Shown piece by piece: positions 10,418 to 20,376 of a DNA stretch of 64,000 bases; the stretch's first letter is position 1, and each line of letters begins with the position of its first letter. The notes beneath the pieces are model-generated. The model worked only from the letters and a program-made list of their open reading frames with translations, did no database searches and was not told the origin of the DNA. Location: NCBI GenBank assembly GCA_917880885.1, contig OU862933.1:7673452-7737451 (forward strand), in the 5' to 3' direction. The stretch comes from Limnephilus marmoratus (Eukaryota > Arthropoda > Insecta > Trichoptera > Limnephilidae). Made by a program: the position numbers and the translations under genes.

Positions 10418-11004
10418 TCTAATATATAAAATTCTCGTGTCACGGTGTTTGTTACCATACTCCTCCGAAACGGCTGGACCAATTTTGATGAAATTTTGTG
10501 TGCTTATCTGGTAGAACTGAGAATCGACCAACATCATATTTTTCATACCCCTAAAAGTAAACAGTGTTCCACTCCGAAGAAAATTATTTTCCCCATACAT
10601 TTTGTATGGAACGAATTCTCCTATTTTGAAAGAACTGCAGCAATATTGTAAGGGGTATAATATTGAACTGTGAACCGGGGGAGGGGGGAGGGGGGAGGGG
10701 CTGGGGGGGGAGGGGGGGGGGGGGAGGGGGGGGAGGGGGGGAGGGGGGCGGGGGCAGGGGGGGGGAGGGGGAGGGGGGAGGGTGGGGGAAAGGAACTCAG
10801 GAAGGGGGGTTAGCGGGACGGGGGAAGGGGAGAAGTGTAGTGGGGAGAGGGAGAGGGAACGCGAGAGGGGAAAGGATACGCAAGGAGAAACAATTTAGAT
10901 CAAGGTATGGTATACGCAGGGAGAAACAATTTAGATCAATTCAGCTAATAAGTTGACAACAGTTTTTGATTCTGAGGCGGTACGAAGTTCGCCGGATCAG
11001 CTAG
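10418..11004 (+). mobile_element. Helitron, non-autonomous (H1), with polypurine tract
   Basis: Starts TCTAATATATAAAATTCTCG after an A and ends GGATCAGCTAG before a T, matching the Helitron rule of TC...CTAG inserted between A and T without target duplication. The 5' conserved block includes GGCTGGACCAATTTTGATG. The middle, 10672-10870, is a nearly pure purine G-rich tract on the sense strand. There is no Rep/helicase coding sequence, so it is non-autonomous. Confidence 0.82.
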
Positions 11005-11092
11005 TTATCTTATAATAATCAATTGCAAAAAGCGTTCTTTCCGAAAATAATTAAACATCGCCATCCGGAAAGAGTAGATTTTGAATTCTATT

Positions 11093-11806
11093 ATCACCTC
11101 TACCATAGGTCACCCCAAATAGTTCGCTACATTTTGTGACTTAGCAGGGGTACCTTGGGTGAGATTTTGTCATGGTCTTGGCAGCCGATGTGTCTGCCCA
11201 CCTGCTGCATGACGGGCGGATCGAGAGAGATTGGTTGAGGAGGTGTTTTGATCTCTCCAGCCACATTCATTCGCCTTGCACCGCAGTTGATGGAGTGTAT
11301 TCATACGTCCGTCACTCCTGGACACCCTGACCCCCAGCTTCTTAACTTAAGCTTAAGTTTAGGAATAAATACATCCCAAAACACGTAATCGCGTTATACT
11401 TTCATAAAACCAAAAACGTCCCGAGCGACCTTACATTTTAAAAGCTATACATCTCTCTTACTCTCATGCAAACATATTATATATTTTTATTTTAACCAGA
11501 AAGATAACAAAATAATGCTTCTTATTGTCTTTGAAATATGAAAGCTATCTTGCATAGATATTTTACAATCTCGATCAAAGTGACGGTTTAAGAATTAATG
11601 GCGAAACTGAGGCTTCCGGATTGTGAGATTCGAATATATTGAACCAAGCAGACGGGTTAACAACCCCTCAAACATATTTCCTTCCCAGAACTTCCTCTTC
11701 TTCCTTTACTTAAAAAAACCCTCCACACGCTGTCCTCTAAGATGTCGTAGGCCATGAGAAAATTATTTTCCTAAGAGCCTTCTGTGTGGAGCTAATGTAA
11801 AAAAAA
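11093..11806 (+). mobile_element. SINE-like S1, copy e, split by a ~325-bp insertion
   Basis: 11093-11340 matches the S1 5' and middle parts (CATAGGTCACCCCAAATAGT, GACTTAGCAGGGGTACC, CCGTCACTCCTGGACACCC). 11665-11806 matches the S1/LINE A tail (CTTCCCAGAACTTCCTC, then the CCTCCACAC...GTGTGGAGCTAATGT tail and A-run). The sequence between is foreign AT-rich DNA that begins near the perfect palindrome ACTTAAGCTTAAGT (about 11344-11357). The S1 copy is older than that insertion. Confidence 0.75.
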
Positions 11807-11856
11807 ATTACCTTAATGAAAAATATAGAATCACATTACAAATTCTACAGAGTAAA

Positions 11857-11990
11857 TCACAGGTTCTCAACGTGGGCGATAACGCCTCCTTGTGGGCGTT
11901 TGAGACTTTCAGGGGGGCAGTAATAGACCCAGAGAAAATTAGGTGGCATTGAGATGGCACAGTGAGGGCGTCGAGAGGTAAAAAAATAAT
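11857..11990 (+). mobile_element. hAT-like terminal fragment (tentative)
   Basis: CAGGTTCTCAACGTGGGCG followed by GCCTCCTTGTGGGCGTTTGA resembles the left end of many hAT-derived repeats, which begin CAG.GGTTCTCAA..TGGGCG. I do not see the complementary right end nearby, so this is at most a solo end. The assignment rests on motif resemblance only. Confidence 0.35.
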
Positions 11991-12792
11991 GTTACAAAAA
12001 AATTAAGAAAACACGCTAATTACTTACCAATAAAGCAAAGTATACTTTAATATTGGTTTATTTTTTTAGTGTGTGTATTGTGTATTATATTTCAAGCCGG
12101 TACTTAAAATACAAACGAATTGCTTTTTTAACTTGCTAAACATAAAGGAAAATAATAAATAATAAAAATAATCCTGAAGGTACCCATGAGAACTGCAACA
12201 AAAGATTTGTTTTTAAGTAATGTGTTCAGCATTCTCAAAACATGTACTACTCAAATTTAAATAAAAATATAAGTACCTTGCTGACCAATACACCTACACT
12301 ACAAGGATGAATAGGCCACTTGCATCACATTTTTTTAAAAAAATTTCCGGTTTAGGCAAATATTATAAGACATTCTGTATTTTTTTTTTTTAATCGTATT
12401 TTTCAAACCCTGGGGATTTTTTTGAAAATTTCAATCCGAAAAATCAGACCATTTTTTATAAACCGAAAATACGAGACATAATTTTATAGTTGTGAAAAAA
12501 CTATAATTACATAGCCGAAAATCATTTAAAAAAAAAAAAACGTTTTCCGCACGAATGGCACAGGAGAATAACGAGTCATACCAAAAATATTACATCTCAT
12601 AAATATTTTTTTCCTTGATCCATCTTATTGATCATAAATCATTATAATGTACAGCGTCTATATTACTAAATTCAAAGTAATATACTTGTACTTGTAAATT
12701 ATAATAATAATAAGAATATTGTAAAATTTTATTTTGTCAAAATCAGCACCATAATCATTATACCTCTAAATACGTACCGACATCATCTTCAC
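11991..12792. other. AT-rich interval with no recognisable feature
   Basis: Low-complexity A/T runs, no ORF of note and no defined repeat. Confidence 0.5.
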
Positions 12793-12844
12793 GTTCTGAA
12801 GAGAACCCCGTACATCATTAAATGTAAGGGGTTCTCTTCAGAAC
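12793..12844. repeat. Perfect 17-bp-stem hairpin
   Basis: GTTCTGAAGAGAACCCC (12793-12809) is followed by its exact complement GGGGTTCTCTTCAGAAC (12828-12844). Past one mismatch the pairing continues for five more bases, leaving a loop of about seven bases. It is isolated, with no neighbouring gene, so a transcript terminator role cannot be argued. It may be the core of a tiny foldback repeat. Confidence 0.7.
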
Positions 12845-13011
12845 ATCTGTCAAAAAATCAAAACAAATGATAAGCTCGCAGAGAATAAACAATAAATCTA
12901 ATGAACGAATTCAAAAATTCGCCTGAAATCAAAGTGATGCCAAATCAATTTTACTAACATTTTCTTAATCTTAGTAAAAAGATCTATGCACATGATTTTT
13001 TCCAAGTCGTT

Positions 13012-13197
13012 ATGAAATCCATGCAAGTGGCCTATTCCTCGTATCTACTAAACATTCCAAAATTAAATACATCTTTTGGCCAGAAAATCCATAATTTCCA
13101 TGCTTCAAAATTATATAATGCCTCTCCAATTGAAATTAAAAACACCATGGAGATTTGGAGATACAAAAGTATTAAAACGACATCAAACTATGGCTAA
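13012..13197 (+). pseudogene. Possible C-terminal remnant of a non-LTR retrotransposon
   Basis: A 61-codon frame with FGQKIHNFHASKLYNASPIE and a run of Lys/Asn to a stop resembles the last residues of insect LINE polyproteins, which commonly end in a ..F...LWN.LP..I. pattern. No RT motifs are present. It could be a chance frame in AT-rich DNA. Confidence 0.3.
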
Positions 13198-14045
13198 ATA
13201 AACTATGAATATGAGAAAATCATTCAAATTATGAAGTAACATGAATCCTTTTTAATTTATTTCTTTTTTATTTCGAGGAAACCAACCAACTCGAAGATGA
13301 GGAAATCATAATCAACACCCATAAAATAACTTACAGTCCGCCTCGGAACAGAAATATCTGGTGAGGAGGACTGTAAATAATCTACTTTGTATTTCTACTT
13401 TTAGAATAGCCATTTCAGATTCGCGACAAATAGTAAGTAAAAAAATTGGAGGGATTTAGAAGAAAAAAATTCTCGAGGTGGGCGGTGGGCAAAATAATGT
13501 TGGAGTAAATTGAAAACATTTTAATAAGCATTCCAAACGGTTAGAAGATACCAAAGGAATAATAAAGTGAGAAACAGAGAACAAATAATAATAAATCAAC
13601 CGATTATAATAAAAAAATAATATAGAAAAATATCGAGAAATCTTTCGGTTCAAAATAGTAAGTCGGTTTTCCGTAAAACTGCGACATCTGTGAATCAGAG
13701 ACTGAATCATTTTTAATTTATAATTGGTTTGACGACTACTTTTTTTTAATAATCGATGCTTTGTTATTGATCTGTGGTAGAAAATGGGCGTCTTCGATAA
13801 ATTAATTTAATTAGAGTTTGTTCGATGCACATCTAGAGTTAAAACAAAGATATAATATTTTACCACCGATCCAATCAATAAATAAATGGTGTTAGAATCA
13901 ACTAATCGTCTGAATTATTTTTATTGACATTCTCGTGAAATTCTGGTAAACAATTTTTGAAAAGCAGGTGTCTTCTCAATACTTAATTAGAGCTTTCGAT
14001 GTGAAATCTGTCATCAGGTGGCGGTGCACCTCCACTGCGCCACAA
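13198..14045. other. AT-rich interval; one small hairpin
   Basis: No gene seen. TTACAGTCC near 13333 pairs with GGACTGTAA near 13365 to make a small hairpin. The rest is unstructured AT-rich sequence. Confidence 0.45.
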
Positions 14046-14601
14046 ATACGGCCGGCGTGGTCTAGCGGTAAGGCTTTTGACTAGAAATCTGAAGGTCGCG
14101 GAATCGAATCCCGGCGCGCGTGGCAAATAAATTTTATTTTATTAAATTGTGTTTTTCACAATTAATGCATTTTAAATAAGGGAACGTACCCATACTACGT
14201 GACACGTTTAGGGGGGGGGGGGGTCTGCAAAATGTCACGCTCCATACAAATGAGCGGCGGGTTGCTTAGGATTTTGGTCACCGGGGGGGGGGGGGGGGGT
14301 TAAAAATTGCAAAAAGTTGGTCACGTAGTATGGGTACGTTCCCTAACATATAGCAGTATATTTGCGGCACGTTCCAGAGTGGAAGATACTCTCAGTTTCG
14401 TCGTGGTGTAAGACCACCATTCAGAATTGAAACGTTGTTTGAAATGGCTTTAGCCGTGTTTGGTAACCTTCCTCTTCCCCACCTCCTTCCCCTCCCCACT
14501 ACCTTCAGACTCACAACATACCCCAATTGGGGATGCCATAGTCTAACTGGCTACAGACGGGAGCGGCTGACACTCTTGTGAGGTATTCATATAAAAAAAA
14601 T
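14046..14601 (+). mobile_element. tRNA-derived SINE S2, copy a (interrupted by a MITE)
   Basis: The head has tRNA-like Pol III promoter boxes: A-box-like TGGTCTAGCGGTAAGG (from 14058) and B-box-like GAATCGAATCCC (about 14101). It is followed by CAAATAAATTTTATTTTATT and the S2 body (GTTCCAGAGTGGAAGATAC; CCCCAATTGGGGATGCCATA) and ends GGTATTCATATAAAAAAAA. The body is shared with copies at 21318-21606, 62290-62492 and 63222-63640. A Harbinger-like MITE (14180-14343) sits inside, so this SINE inserted first. Confidence 0.85.
14180..14343. mobile_element. MITE, PIF/Harbinger-like, family M1, TSD TAA
   Basis: Terminal inverted repeats GGGAACGTACCCATACTACG and its complement at the other end, flanked by TAA at 14177-14179 and 14344-14346. 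Two long G runs lie inside. A second copy in the opposite internal orientation is at 18452-18621. Non-coding. TAA target and GGG termini fit PIF/Harbinger. Confidence 0.88.
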
Positions 14602-16529
14602 CGTCGCCATTAACTTCCAGTGTGCTACATAATTACCAGATGCCAGCGACCTCTGATTTGTCTCAAATTAATCCGATGTTAATTTCCAGCTAATATTATG
14701 CCAAATCGTACAATAAATATGGATCAAAGAAGAAAAACCCATCAAAGTCCAGAAAAAACGTCAAAAGTTACTTTGTCTACATATAAAAATGCATTACTTT
14801 TCAACAGTTCTTATAAAAACAAGAAAAAAGCCACCTAAGCTCAATGTAGATCAGCCCAAAAAAAAACAAACGCAAAAGAATCCCTTCAGCCGAAGCAGGA
14901 AAAACGACATTATTTATGCATTGAACCGCTTACTCGTTAAACGGAATATTTTTGATTCAAACAATTAGATTTAGCTTTATTATTACGAAAAGTGAGTATT
15001 TATATCGGGGGAGACAAAAAATATGCATTTAACATTTTAATTTTGTTGAAATTAATTCACTTACGCGGTAACGCCATTTTTATATTTATCGTTTATATTT
15101 AACATTTCATAGATAATCAGTCAATGCTGCCAATCATAGAAAAAATATTATTGCCATGTAAAACAATAATTTATTCACGTTATTAAGTGAATGCATTATT
15201 GACAAGTTTGTATCTGTATTTATAACAGCAGAACATGGATAGAAATGTATTAGAATAATTACACACGGGCTAGACAAACCCTGCTTTGCCAAACAAACCA
15301 TTCAAAACCTGGGATGTATATCTAAATTATGAAGATATGCAGCTTTCGTAATTTGAACCTCAAACCATTAATTCAAACTAGGTACTTTTTTGTTTTTATT
15401 TTGACGAGAATTTTTTTTATAAGATTGTTACTTCCCACAAATGTCATATTTGATTGTCTATTAGTTAAAAAGGGAATATTCCGTATTATCCGTGCATCAA
15501 ACTTCGACAACACGAACATTCCGTATTATCCGTGAGGTGGACTCTATGCAAATATACCAAAACGACAAATGGGTTTTTTCGTTGTATTGTCTTGGAGAAT
15601 ATGGTACAAGACATCTGGATCAAGGCTGGGTTTGCACTACGTGAAGACTGCAAGGGCTTCCTTAATAAATTCATAAATAAAAATAATTATTTTATTTTTA
15701 ATTACTAAACTACAAAGTCTCTACTTTAGGTAGGTACACGGTTTTGGTCAGGTCTCCCCTACCTATTATTTCTCTTGAAAATCCTGCACTTTCCAAATCT
15801 CTTTTACACTTAACGCCGAAAGTGATTACAACAAGCAGAAATTCAATACAAAACTTTGTTTATTAGTTGCACTTTTTTCCAATCTTCTTTGCCTCTCGGA
15901 GGCGTCAGATATATTATGTTGTATTGTATTTCAAAAATCTTTTGCTGCTTTGTTAGCGAGTGGGGTATCGTGGATTCAAGATGGAAAAAATGAACGGCGT
16001 GAAATTGTCAGAATTGGTTTCTGTGTTTGAATTTCGAAACAAGATCACGTGAGAAGTCGGTACGTGACCGAGGGATTTTAGTGAGAGATGAGTCGGAGAA
16101 AATTTTTGTTAAAATATCTTCTCCGTACCTACATATTCATATATAATATATATCTTGTACCTATCGCCCTTTACGTACGTGCAAAATATAATTTTAAATG
16201 TTAAATTTTCGACAGCACACACAAGGACGGCCAAAGTAAATTACGGCGCCAAAAATATGTAAACGTATTATCTTCAAACTAATCAAAAATACCTTCTAAA
16301 TGTTACATATGAACCAGTTCAAAATAAACCAACAAAAATATTTTGTAAACGCAGCCCAATTAAAATGCACTTGTACCCAAAGTTGGGTTATCTTTCGCGC
16401 GGCCAATACTGGTTAGTTTCACCTGAATCAGTAACGGAGTCCTATTACAGCCAGTCTTATTTTAATTTATTTATATCATAGCCACTGGTAACTAAGATTA
16501 TTATTACTGTTTATATTATATTATAAGGA
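14602..16529. other. Long AT-rich interval without a recognised gene
   Basis: I see no coding exon, RNA gene or transposon structure in this ~1.9 kb. A 16-base word TTCCGTATTATCCGTG occurs twice, near 15478 and 15520, as a local duplication. Confidence 0.5.
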
Positions 16530-17150
16530 TTAGCAAATAAGACATTTTTTTGTGGCTATTTGTTTTTTTATTTAAAATTGTATCAATGAGATTTGCATTG
16601 TAATAGTTATTTATCGCATTTTTTTTATATTGTTAGTTCGTTGGAGAAATTAGTATTAGATAACGGTATTGTGACCAAACGGTGGATCATTGAATGAAAC
16701 GCGGAATGTTTATGTGAAACGGGATGATTGGATGAGTTATGTACAACAATGTCGGTGTAGGTAGGTAGGTAATTTTTTCGATATTTGTTTTTGGGGTGTT
16801 ATGCCGTGTTGCGCTACCTCCTTCTTTAGCCAACGTTTCGGACAGCGTTGCAGTGTTCATCATCAGGGCAGATCCGGTAGATGTGTGACACCCCAAAAAC
16901 AAATAACGAAAATACTTTTGGCCGTGAAAATCGTAAAACGTACATGTTAAAATTTATTTTATTATTTACGGCAGATAAGGTGAGATCTAAAAAAATCACG
17001 GTTGAATTGTTGCCTATCTCGTATGTGAACTTAATGTGTTGATGGTAGGAATTTATAAGATTGAAGAAGGCATTCAGTTGACGTTCTGTCCCTGTCCATA
17101 CAAAGAGTACGTCGTCGACGTATCTTCTCCATAGTAAGACATTTTTTTAT
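16530..17150 (-). pseudogene. Penelope-like retroelement fragment (reverse transcriptase)
   Basis: On the minus strand, 17143-16978 encodes WRRYVDDVLFVW, a stretch with FFNLINSYHQHIKFTYE, and FLDL, which are diagnostic of Penelope-like element RT (RYVDD is the catalytic block). After an interruption at ~16946-16769, the same protein resumes with TDIVVHNSSNHPVSHKHSAF and SMIHRL, then, after a frameshift, YYNANLID. This is the conserved RT C-terminal part. No GIY-YIG endonuclease end is recognisable. It is 5'-truncated, frameshifted and interrupted, therefore dead. The interrupting unit carries a hammerhead-like fold. Confidence 0.8.
16769..16946 (-). ncRNA. Hammerhead-ribozyme-like fold inside the Penelope fragment
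   Basis: On the minus strand, CTGATGA (16866-16860) and GAAAC (16839-16835) have the order and spacing of a hammerhead core. Stem I is TGCC/GGCA (16867-16870 with 16802-16805), extended outside an internal loop by GGGGTGT/ACACCCC and an A/T-rich helix. Stem II is GAACA/TGTCC (one mismatch). Stem III is GTTG/CAAC. Opening through stem I would make it type I, the type known from Penelope-like elements. Against it: one extra base before stem II, and no NUH cleavage triplet (the site reads CAC). It may be a decayed ribozyme or a look-alike. Confidence 0.45.
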
Positions 17151-17181
17151 AGGGGGTGAGGTACTAGTTAAAATTTTGTTT

Positions 17182-17244
17182 TTCATTTTGGTTTTATGTG
17201 ATTTTCATTTAGGTTTTATGTGATTTCCATTTAGGTTTTATATG
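17182..17244. repeat. Three tandem ~21-bp units
   Basis: The unit CATTTAGGTTTTATGTGATT is present three times with small changes. A short minisatellite with no associated gene. Confidence 0.8.
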
Positions 17245-17740
17245 ACAACACATATGAGTTAAAATATTTGTAGCCAGTGGCATTAAGCCATCTAAGCTAG
17301 GGGAATGTTATGAGAAACTGAATTGAGTAATAAAATAATTTATTGTTATTATCAATCATGTGAATAAATTCGATGATTAAACTTCACGCGCCATAATACA
17401 GGGACATCCCTATCATGGTGGGAGAAATAATACAAAATATATATTTACTGTAATAATGTTACATTAAACTTATAAGGGCTTTGATTCTGCCAGATATCTA
17501 CATCCATATTCAGAGTTCTGTTCTGCCGCCCGCCGCCCGCCGCCCGAACTAGATAGAAACAGGTGTAAATTAACATGCACGTCTAACTAAATCACTTTCC
17601 CGTATCCGATTCTTCGGGGCGCGGGCGATTCAAATACATAGTTTAGATTACATAAAATTATACCAGTTTAGGCAGTAAACAGGTACGAGCATGTGATAAT
17701 TATATTCTCTAACTCCAGAATGATTTTTTCACAAAATATC
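17245..17740. other. AT-rich interval with a short GC-rich array
   Basis: No gene seen. About three units of a GCCGCCC repeat lie at 17526-17548. The remainder is AT-rich without a clear structure. Confidence 0.5.
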
Positions 17741-17784
17741 ATACCTTTTGACCGGTTATGATTTTAGATTTTCACGGCCAAAAA

Positions 17785-17903
17785 TTTTATGGTTATTTCC
17801 TTTTGGGGTATTATGCCGTGTTGCGCTACCTCCTCCTTTAGCCAGGCTAAAGGAGGAGGTAGCGCAACACGGCATTATACCCCAAAAGGAAATAACCATA
17901 AAA
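17785..17903. repeat. 119-bp near-perfect palindrome with a one-base centre
   Basis: The centre is TTTAGCC A GGCTAAA at 17844. From there the two arms pair outward for 59 bases, through GGAGGAGGTAGCGCAACACG and the GGGGTA..ACCCC step, to TTTTATGG/CCATAAAA. Only one opposed position mismatches. The arm sequence is the same repeat that borders the hammerhead-like unit at 16769-16946. A 14-base direct repeat ATACCTTTTGACCG flanks the block (17741-17754 and 17903-17916). Expected to extrude as a cruciform. Confidence 0.9.
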
Positions 17904-17922
17904 TACCTTTTGACCGATCTAA

Positions 17923-18337
17923 AGGCTCGATGACACAGAGCGAGTTTACAAGCTACTATCTACTAAGTTTAAAAGCGGGTAAATCGGCGAGTGAGATTGT
18001 CATTATGACACACAAAACTGTCCATTTGCTCAGTAGCGTAGGAAACTGAGGTCGCTACTAGCGCCAGTAACAAGAATAACGACACCTGCGTGAACTAATT
18101 CTGTGATGTTTGACAGTCGAAATCAGCTGTTAATTGGCAGCCATCTTGAAAAACATAAATAAATCAATCACGAGCAATCGTGTAGCGAGTAAAGTTGACG
18201 ACCTTTCAACTTTTTTCGTAGATTGTCAACAATCTGCTAGTTAGCAAGTAACACGATGACACTGAGCGAGTTTACTAACAGATAGTGAATTTCCCAGATA
18301 GTAATTAATTGTAAACTCGCTCTGTGTCATCGACGCT
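17923..18337. mobile_element. MITE family M2, copy 1, TSD TAA
   Basis: Ends are complementary (CGATGACACAGAGCGAG on the left, CTCGCTCTGTGTCATCG on the right) and flanked by TAA (17920-17922, 18338-18340). Near the right end a second inverted GATGACACTGAGCGAG copy makes a subterminal hairpin. A second copy in opposite orientation lies at 49325-49746. Non-coding. The 3-bp TAA duplication suggests PIF/Harbinger, but the termini differ from M1. Confidence 0.85.
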
Positions 18338-18451
18338 TAAACGATATTTTGCTTAGCTATTGAGCGCTTTTATTATTATCGTTGATGATCCAAGATTACA
18401 GAACCATGACGTCACAAAAAAGCATAAAACGTAAGTTCTTTATCCTAATAA

Positions 18452-18621
18452 GGGAACGTACCCATACTACGTGACCAACTTTTTGCAATTTTTAACCCCC
18501 CCCCCCCCCCCCCCGGTGACCAAGATCCTAAGCAACCCGCGGCTCATTTGTATGGAGCGTGACATTTTGATGACCCCCCCCCCCCCCCCCTAAAAGTGTC
18601 ACGTAGTATGGGTACGTTCCC
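18452..18621. mobile_element. MITE, PIF/Harbinger-like, family M1, TSD TAA (copy 2)
   Basis: Same termini as 14180-14343 (GGGAACGTACCCATACTACG), flanked by TAA (18449-18451, 18622-18624). The internal homopolymer runs here are C, so it lies in the opposite orientation. The two copies are very similar, suggesting fairly recent activity. Confidence 0.88.
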
Positions 18622-18983
18622 TAATGCTGCAGATCTTTCTTACACATAAGAATAAAGATGATACACACAATATACGCGTGACTGTTTCCCCCAAAGTAGG
18701 TACCACTATTTTTTCGTTGGAGGAAACAGATACATATTCCTTATTACGGCTCAGCTACGGCGGTGGCGGGAATTTCGTTTCATGTTCTTTATACTGTGAG
18801 AAAGATGTATGATAATGATTTTATGTTTCCTTTGTGGGGTGCAGACGTACGTCCACATTTTCGACTGTTGTTATTTAGTGTGTAAGAAAGCGTTGCAGCA
18901 TTATATGTTTAAGAACAAAAACAATAGCATCAGCGCATTGACGTTTGAATTTCAAAATGACTGAATTTTTGAAATTTACTCAC

Positions 18984-19112
18984 TTTAATATTATCCTTGT
19001 AGCTATATTCCATACTTTCAAAATTATCGTCACGGCAAGCAGTATTGTAGGAGTCTACGGAGACATCGCCGTGCGGTGTGTGAGGGAGATGCAAGAAAAT
19101 GCGCCTTTTTTC
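18984..19112 (-). CDS. Candidate host exon, unknown protein
   Basis: On the minus strand a 129-base (43-codon) open segment has a plausible acceptor (TTTTCTTCAAAG then G) and a good donor (AAA then GTGAGTAAA), both in phase 0. The predicted peptide includes RIFLHLPHTPHGDVSVDS and YKDNIK and is balanced in composition, unlike chance frames in this AT-rich DNA. I do not recognise the family. A SINE (19141-19564) inserted just upstream of the acceptor. It could instead be a chance open segment; no second exon was identified. Confidence 0.3.
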
Positions 19113-19140
19113 CTTTGAAGAAAATAGACCTACAATTTGG

Positions 19141-19564
19141 GAGGCGGGTCTGGGTACCGCCGCCCCGGGAACCATTTATTGGACAACCAACACCCCTGCC
19201 GCAGGTCACCCCAAGTGGTTCGCTACGTTTGGTGACTTAGCAGGGGTGCCCGGGTTCATGGGATGAGGTTTGTCTGGGTCTTGGTGGCAGATACGTTTGC
19301 CCAACCACTGCGTGGCGGGCTGGATCGGAGGAGACTGATTGAGGGAGGCCTTTTGAGTGTGAGGAATAGATTCATACGTCCGTCACTCCTGGCCACACTG
19401 ACCCCCAGAATCCTACCCACCCCTCATACATTTTTCCTTCCCATATCTTCTTCTCCTTCTTTTCCCTTAAAAAACCGTCCACACAGCATCCTCAAAGATG
19501 ACATAGGCCCCTAGGGAAATTGTTTTCCTCGGTGCCTCCTGTGCGGAGCTAATATAAAAAAAAG
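19141..19564 (+). mobile_element. SINE-like S1, copy a, full length with target duplication
   Basis: Begins GAGGCGGGTCTGGGTACCG and has the S1 block GTCACCCCAAGTGGTTCGC and GACTTAGCAGGGGTGCCCGG. It ends with the tail shared with LINE A (CCACACAGCATCC, ATGACATAGGCCC, GGAGCTAATATAAAAAAAA). The 5' flank AGACCTACAATT and the 3' flank AGACCTACGAATT form a target duplication differing by one base, which proves that 19141-19564 moved as one unit. No ORF. No clear tRNA- or 5S-like promoter was found, so the head origin is unknown. Confidence 0.85.
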
Positions 19565-19589
19565 ACCTACGAATTAGCGATGTGTCAGT

Positions 19590-20205
19590 TCAGCTGGAAT
19601 GGGCTCATGTGATCCGCTCCTTTGCGGGAAGCGGTTCCTACTCCCACTCCTTTTTCAAATCGACTACTCCAAGAAAACCCTGTCCCGGAACTCGGGCTCA
19701 TTCCCAAACCCGAAAAACTCGGATGCCTCCACCGGCCGGCGGGTGTCCCCGTGTTCGCCGCGAGGCGAGGTACTCCGGTACTAGTGAGTCTAGTTACTGA
19801 GTAGTAGTAACCGTCCGGTGTCCCCGAAGCGCTACACTCTCCACTCCACTCACGAGTCGCGAGTCTCGGCGAGTGTCGGGTTCTTGGAACTGCGTGAATC
19901 GTGAAACACTCGAGCTACTCAACGCCGCAGCGCGAAGCCGCGGCGCAGATTCGAATTACAAGTCCCGAGATCGCCGAGTACGAGTATGCATCTTGGTCCG
20001 AGCGACGTAAGTCGTGAACCGCGACAAACACCCGCCACTCTTGTCACTCCCTCCCACTCCCGCGACTCACGAACCACGATACATTCCTCATTCAGTCTTC
20101 AGTCATTCCGACCCCGGCCGGCAATCAACACGCACGTGCCTGACCGCTTGGCGTAACAGTATACTGCTGCCTAACGTCATCGCGGAATTGTTTAGAATAT
20201 TCGAC
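19590..20205. other. GC- and CpG-rich block of unknown nature
   Basis: A sharp rise in GC compared with the rest of the window, with many CGAGT/ACTCG words on both strands and frequent CpG. No long ORF, RNA gene or transposon end was found. The downstream block 20377-20690 has a similar style (ACTCGGACCCGGGACC). It could be a promoter-proximal island of a host gene, a captured segment, or part of an unrecognised element. Confidence 0.45.
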
Positions 20206-20333
20206 TAGACACGGAGTAATTTTCAATTAGAGCGTATATTGGTATTGTTACTCAACGGGTGAAGTGCATTATAAAATAATAGTTTATAATAAAGCATTAC
20301 AGCTAATTTACTTATTTAAATTCTCAATAAAAG

Positions 20334-20376
20334 CCCGTGCAATGTAGGTCCATTGAATGTACCTACATTGCACGGG
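20334..20376. repeat. Perfect 16-bp-stem hairpin
   Basis: CCCGTGCAATGTAGGT (20334-20349) pairs exactly with ACCTACATTGCACGGG (20361-20376) across an 11-base loop. It sits at the left boundary of the second GC-rich block, so it may be the end of a foldback element or mark a junction. Confidence 0.75.

Noticed and set aside
10663..10956. Gly-rich frame of 97 codons
   Set aside because: Translation of the Helitron G-rich tract; no other coding signs.
14046..14115. Possible tRNA gene
   Set aside because: Promoter boxes are present, but the acceptor stem does not pair and a SINE body follows; the same head recurs at 63222 in a dispersed family.
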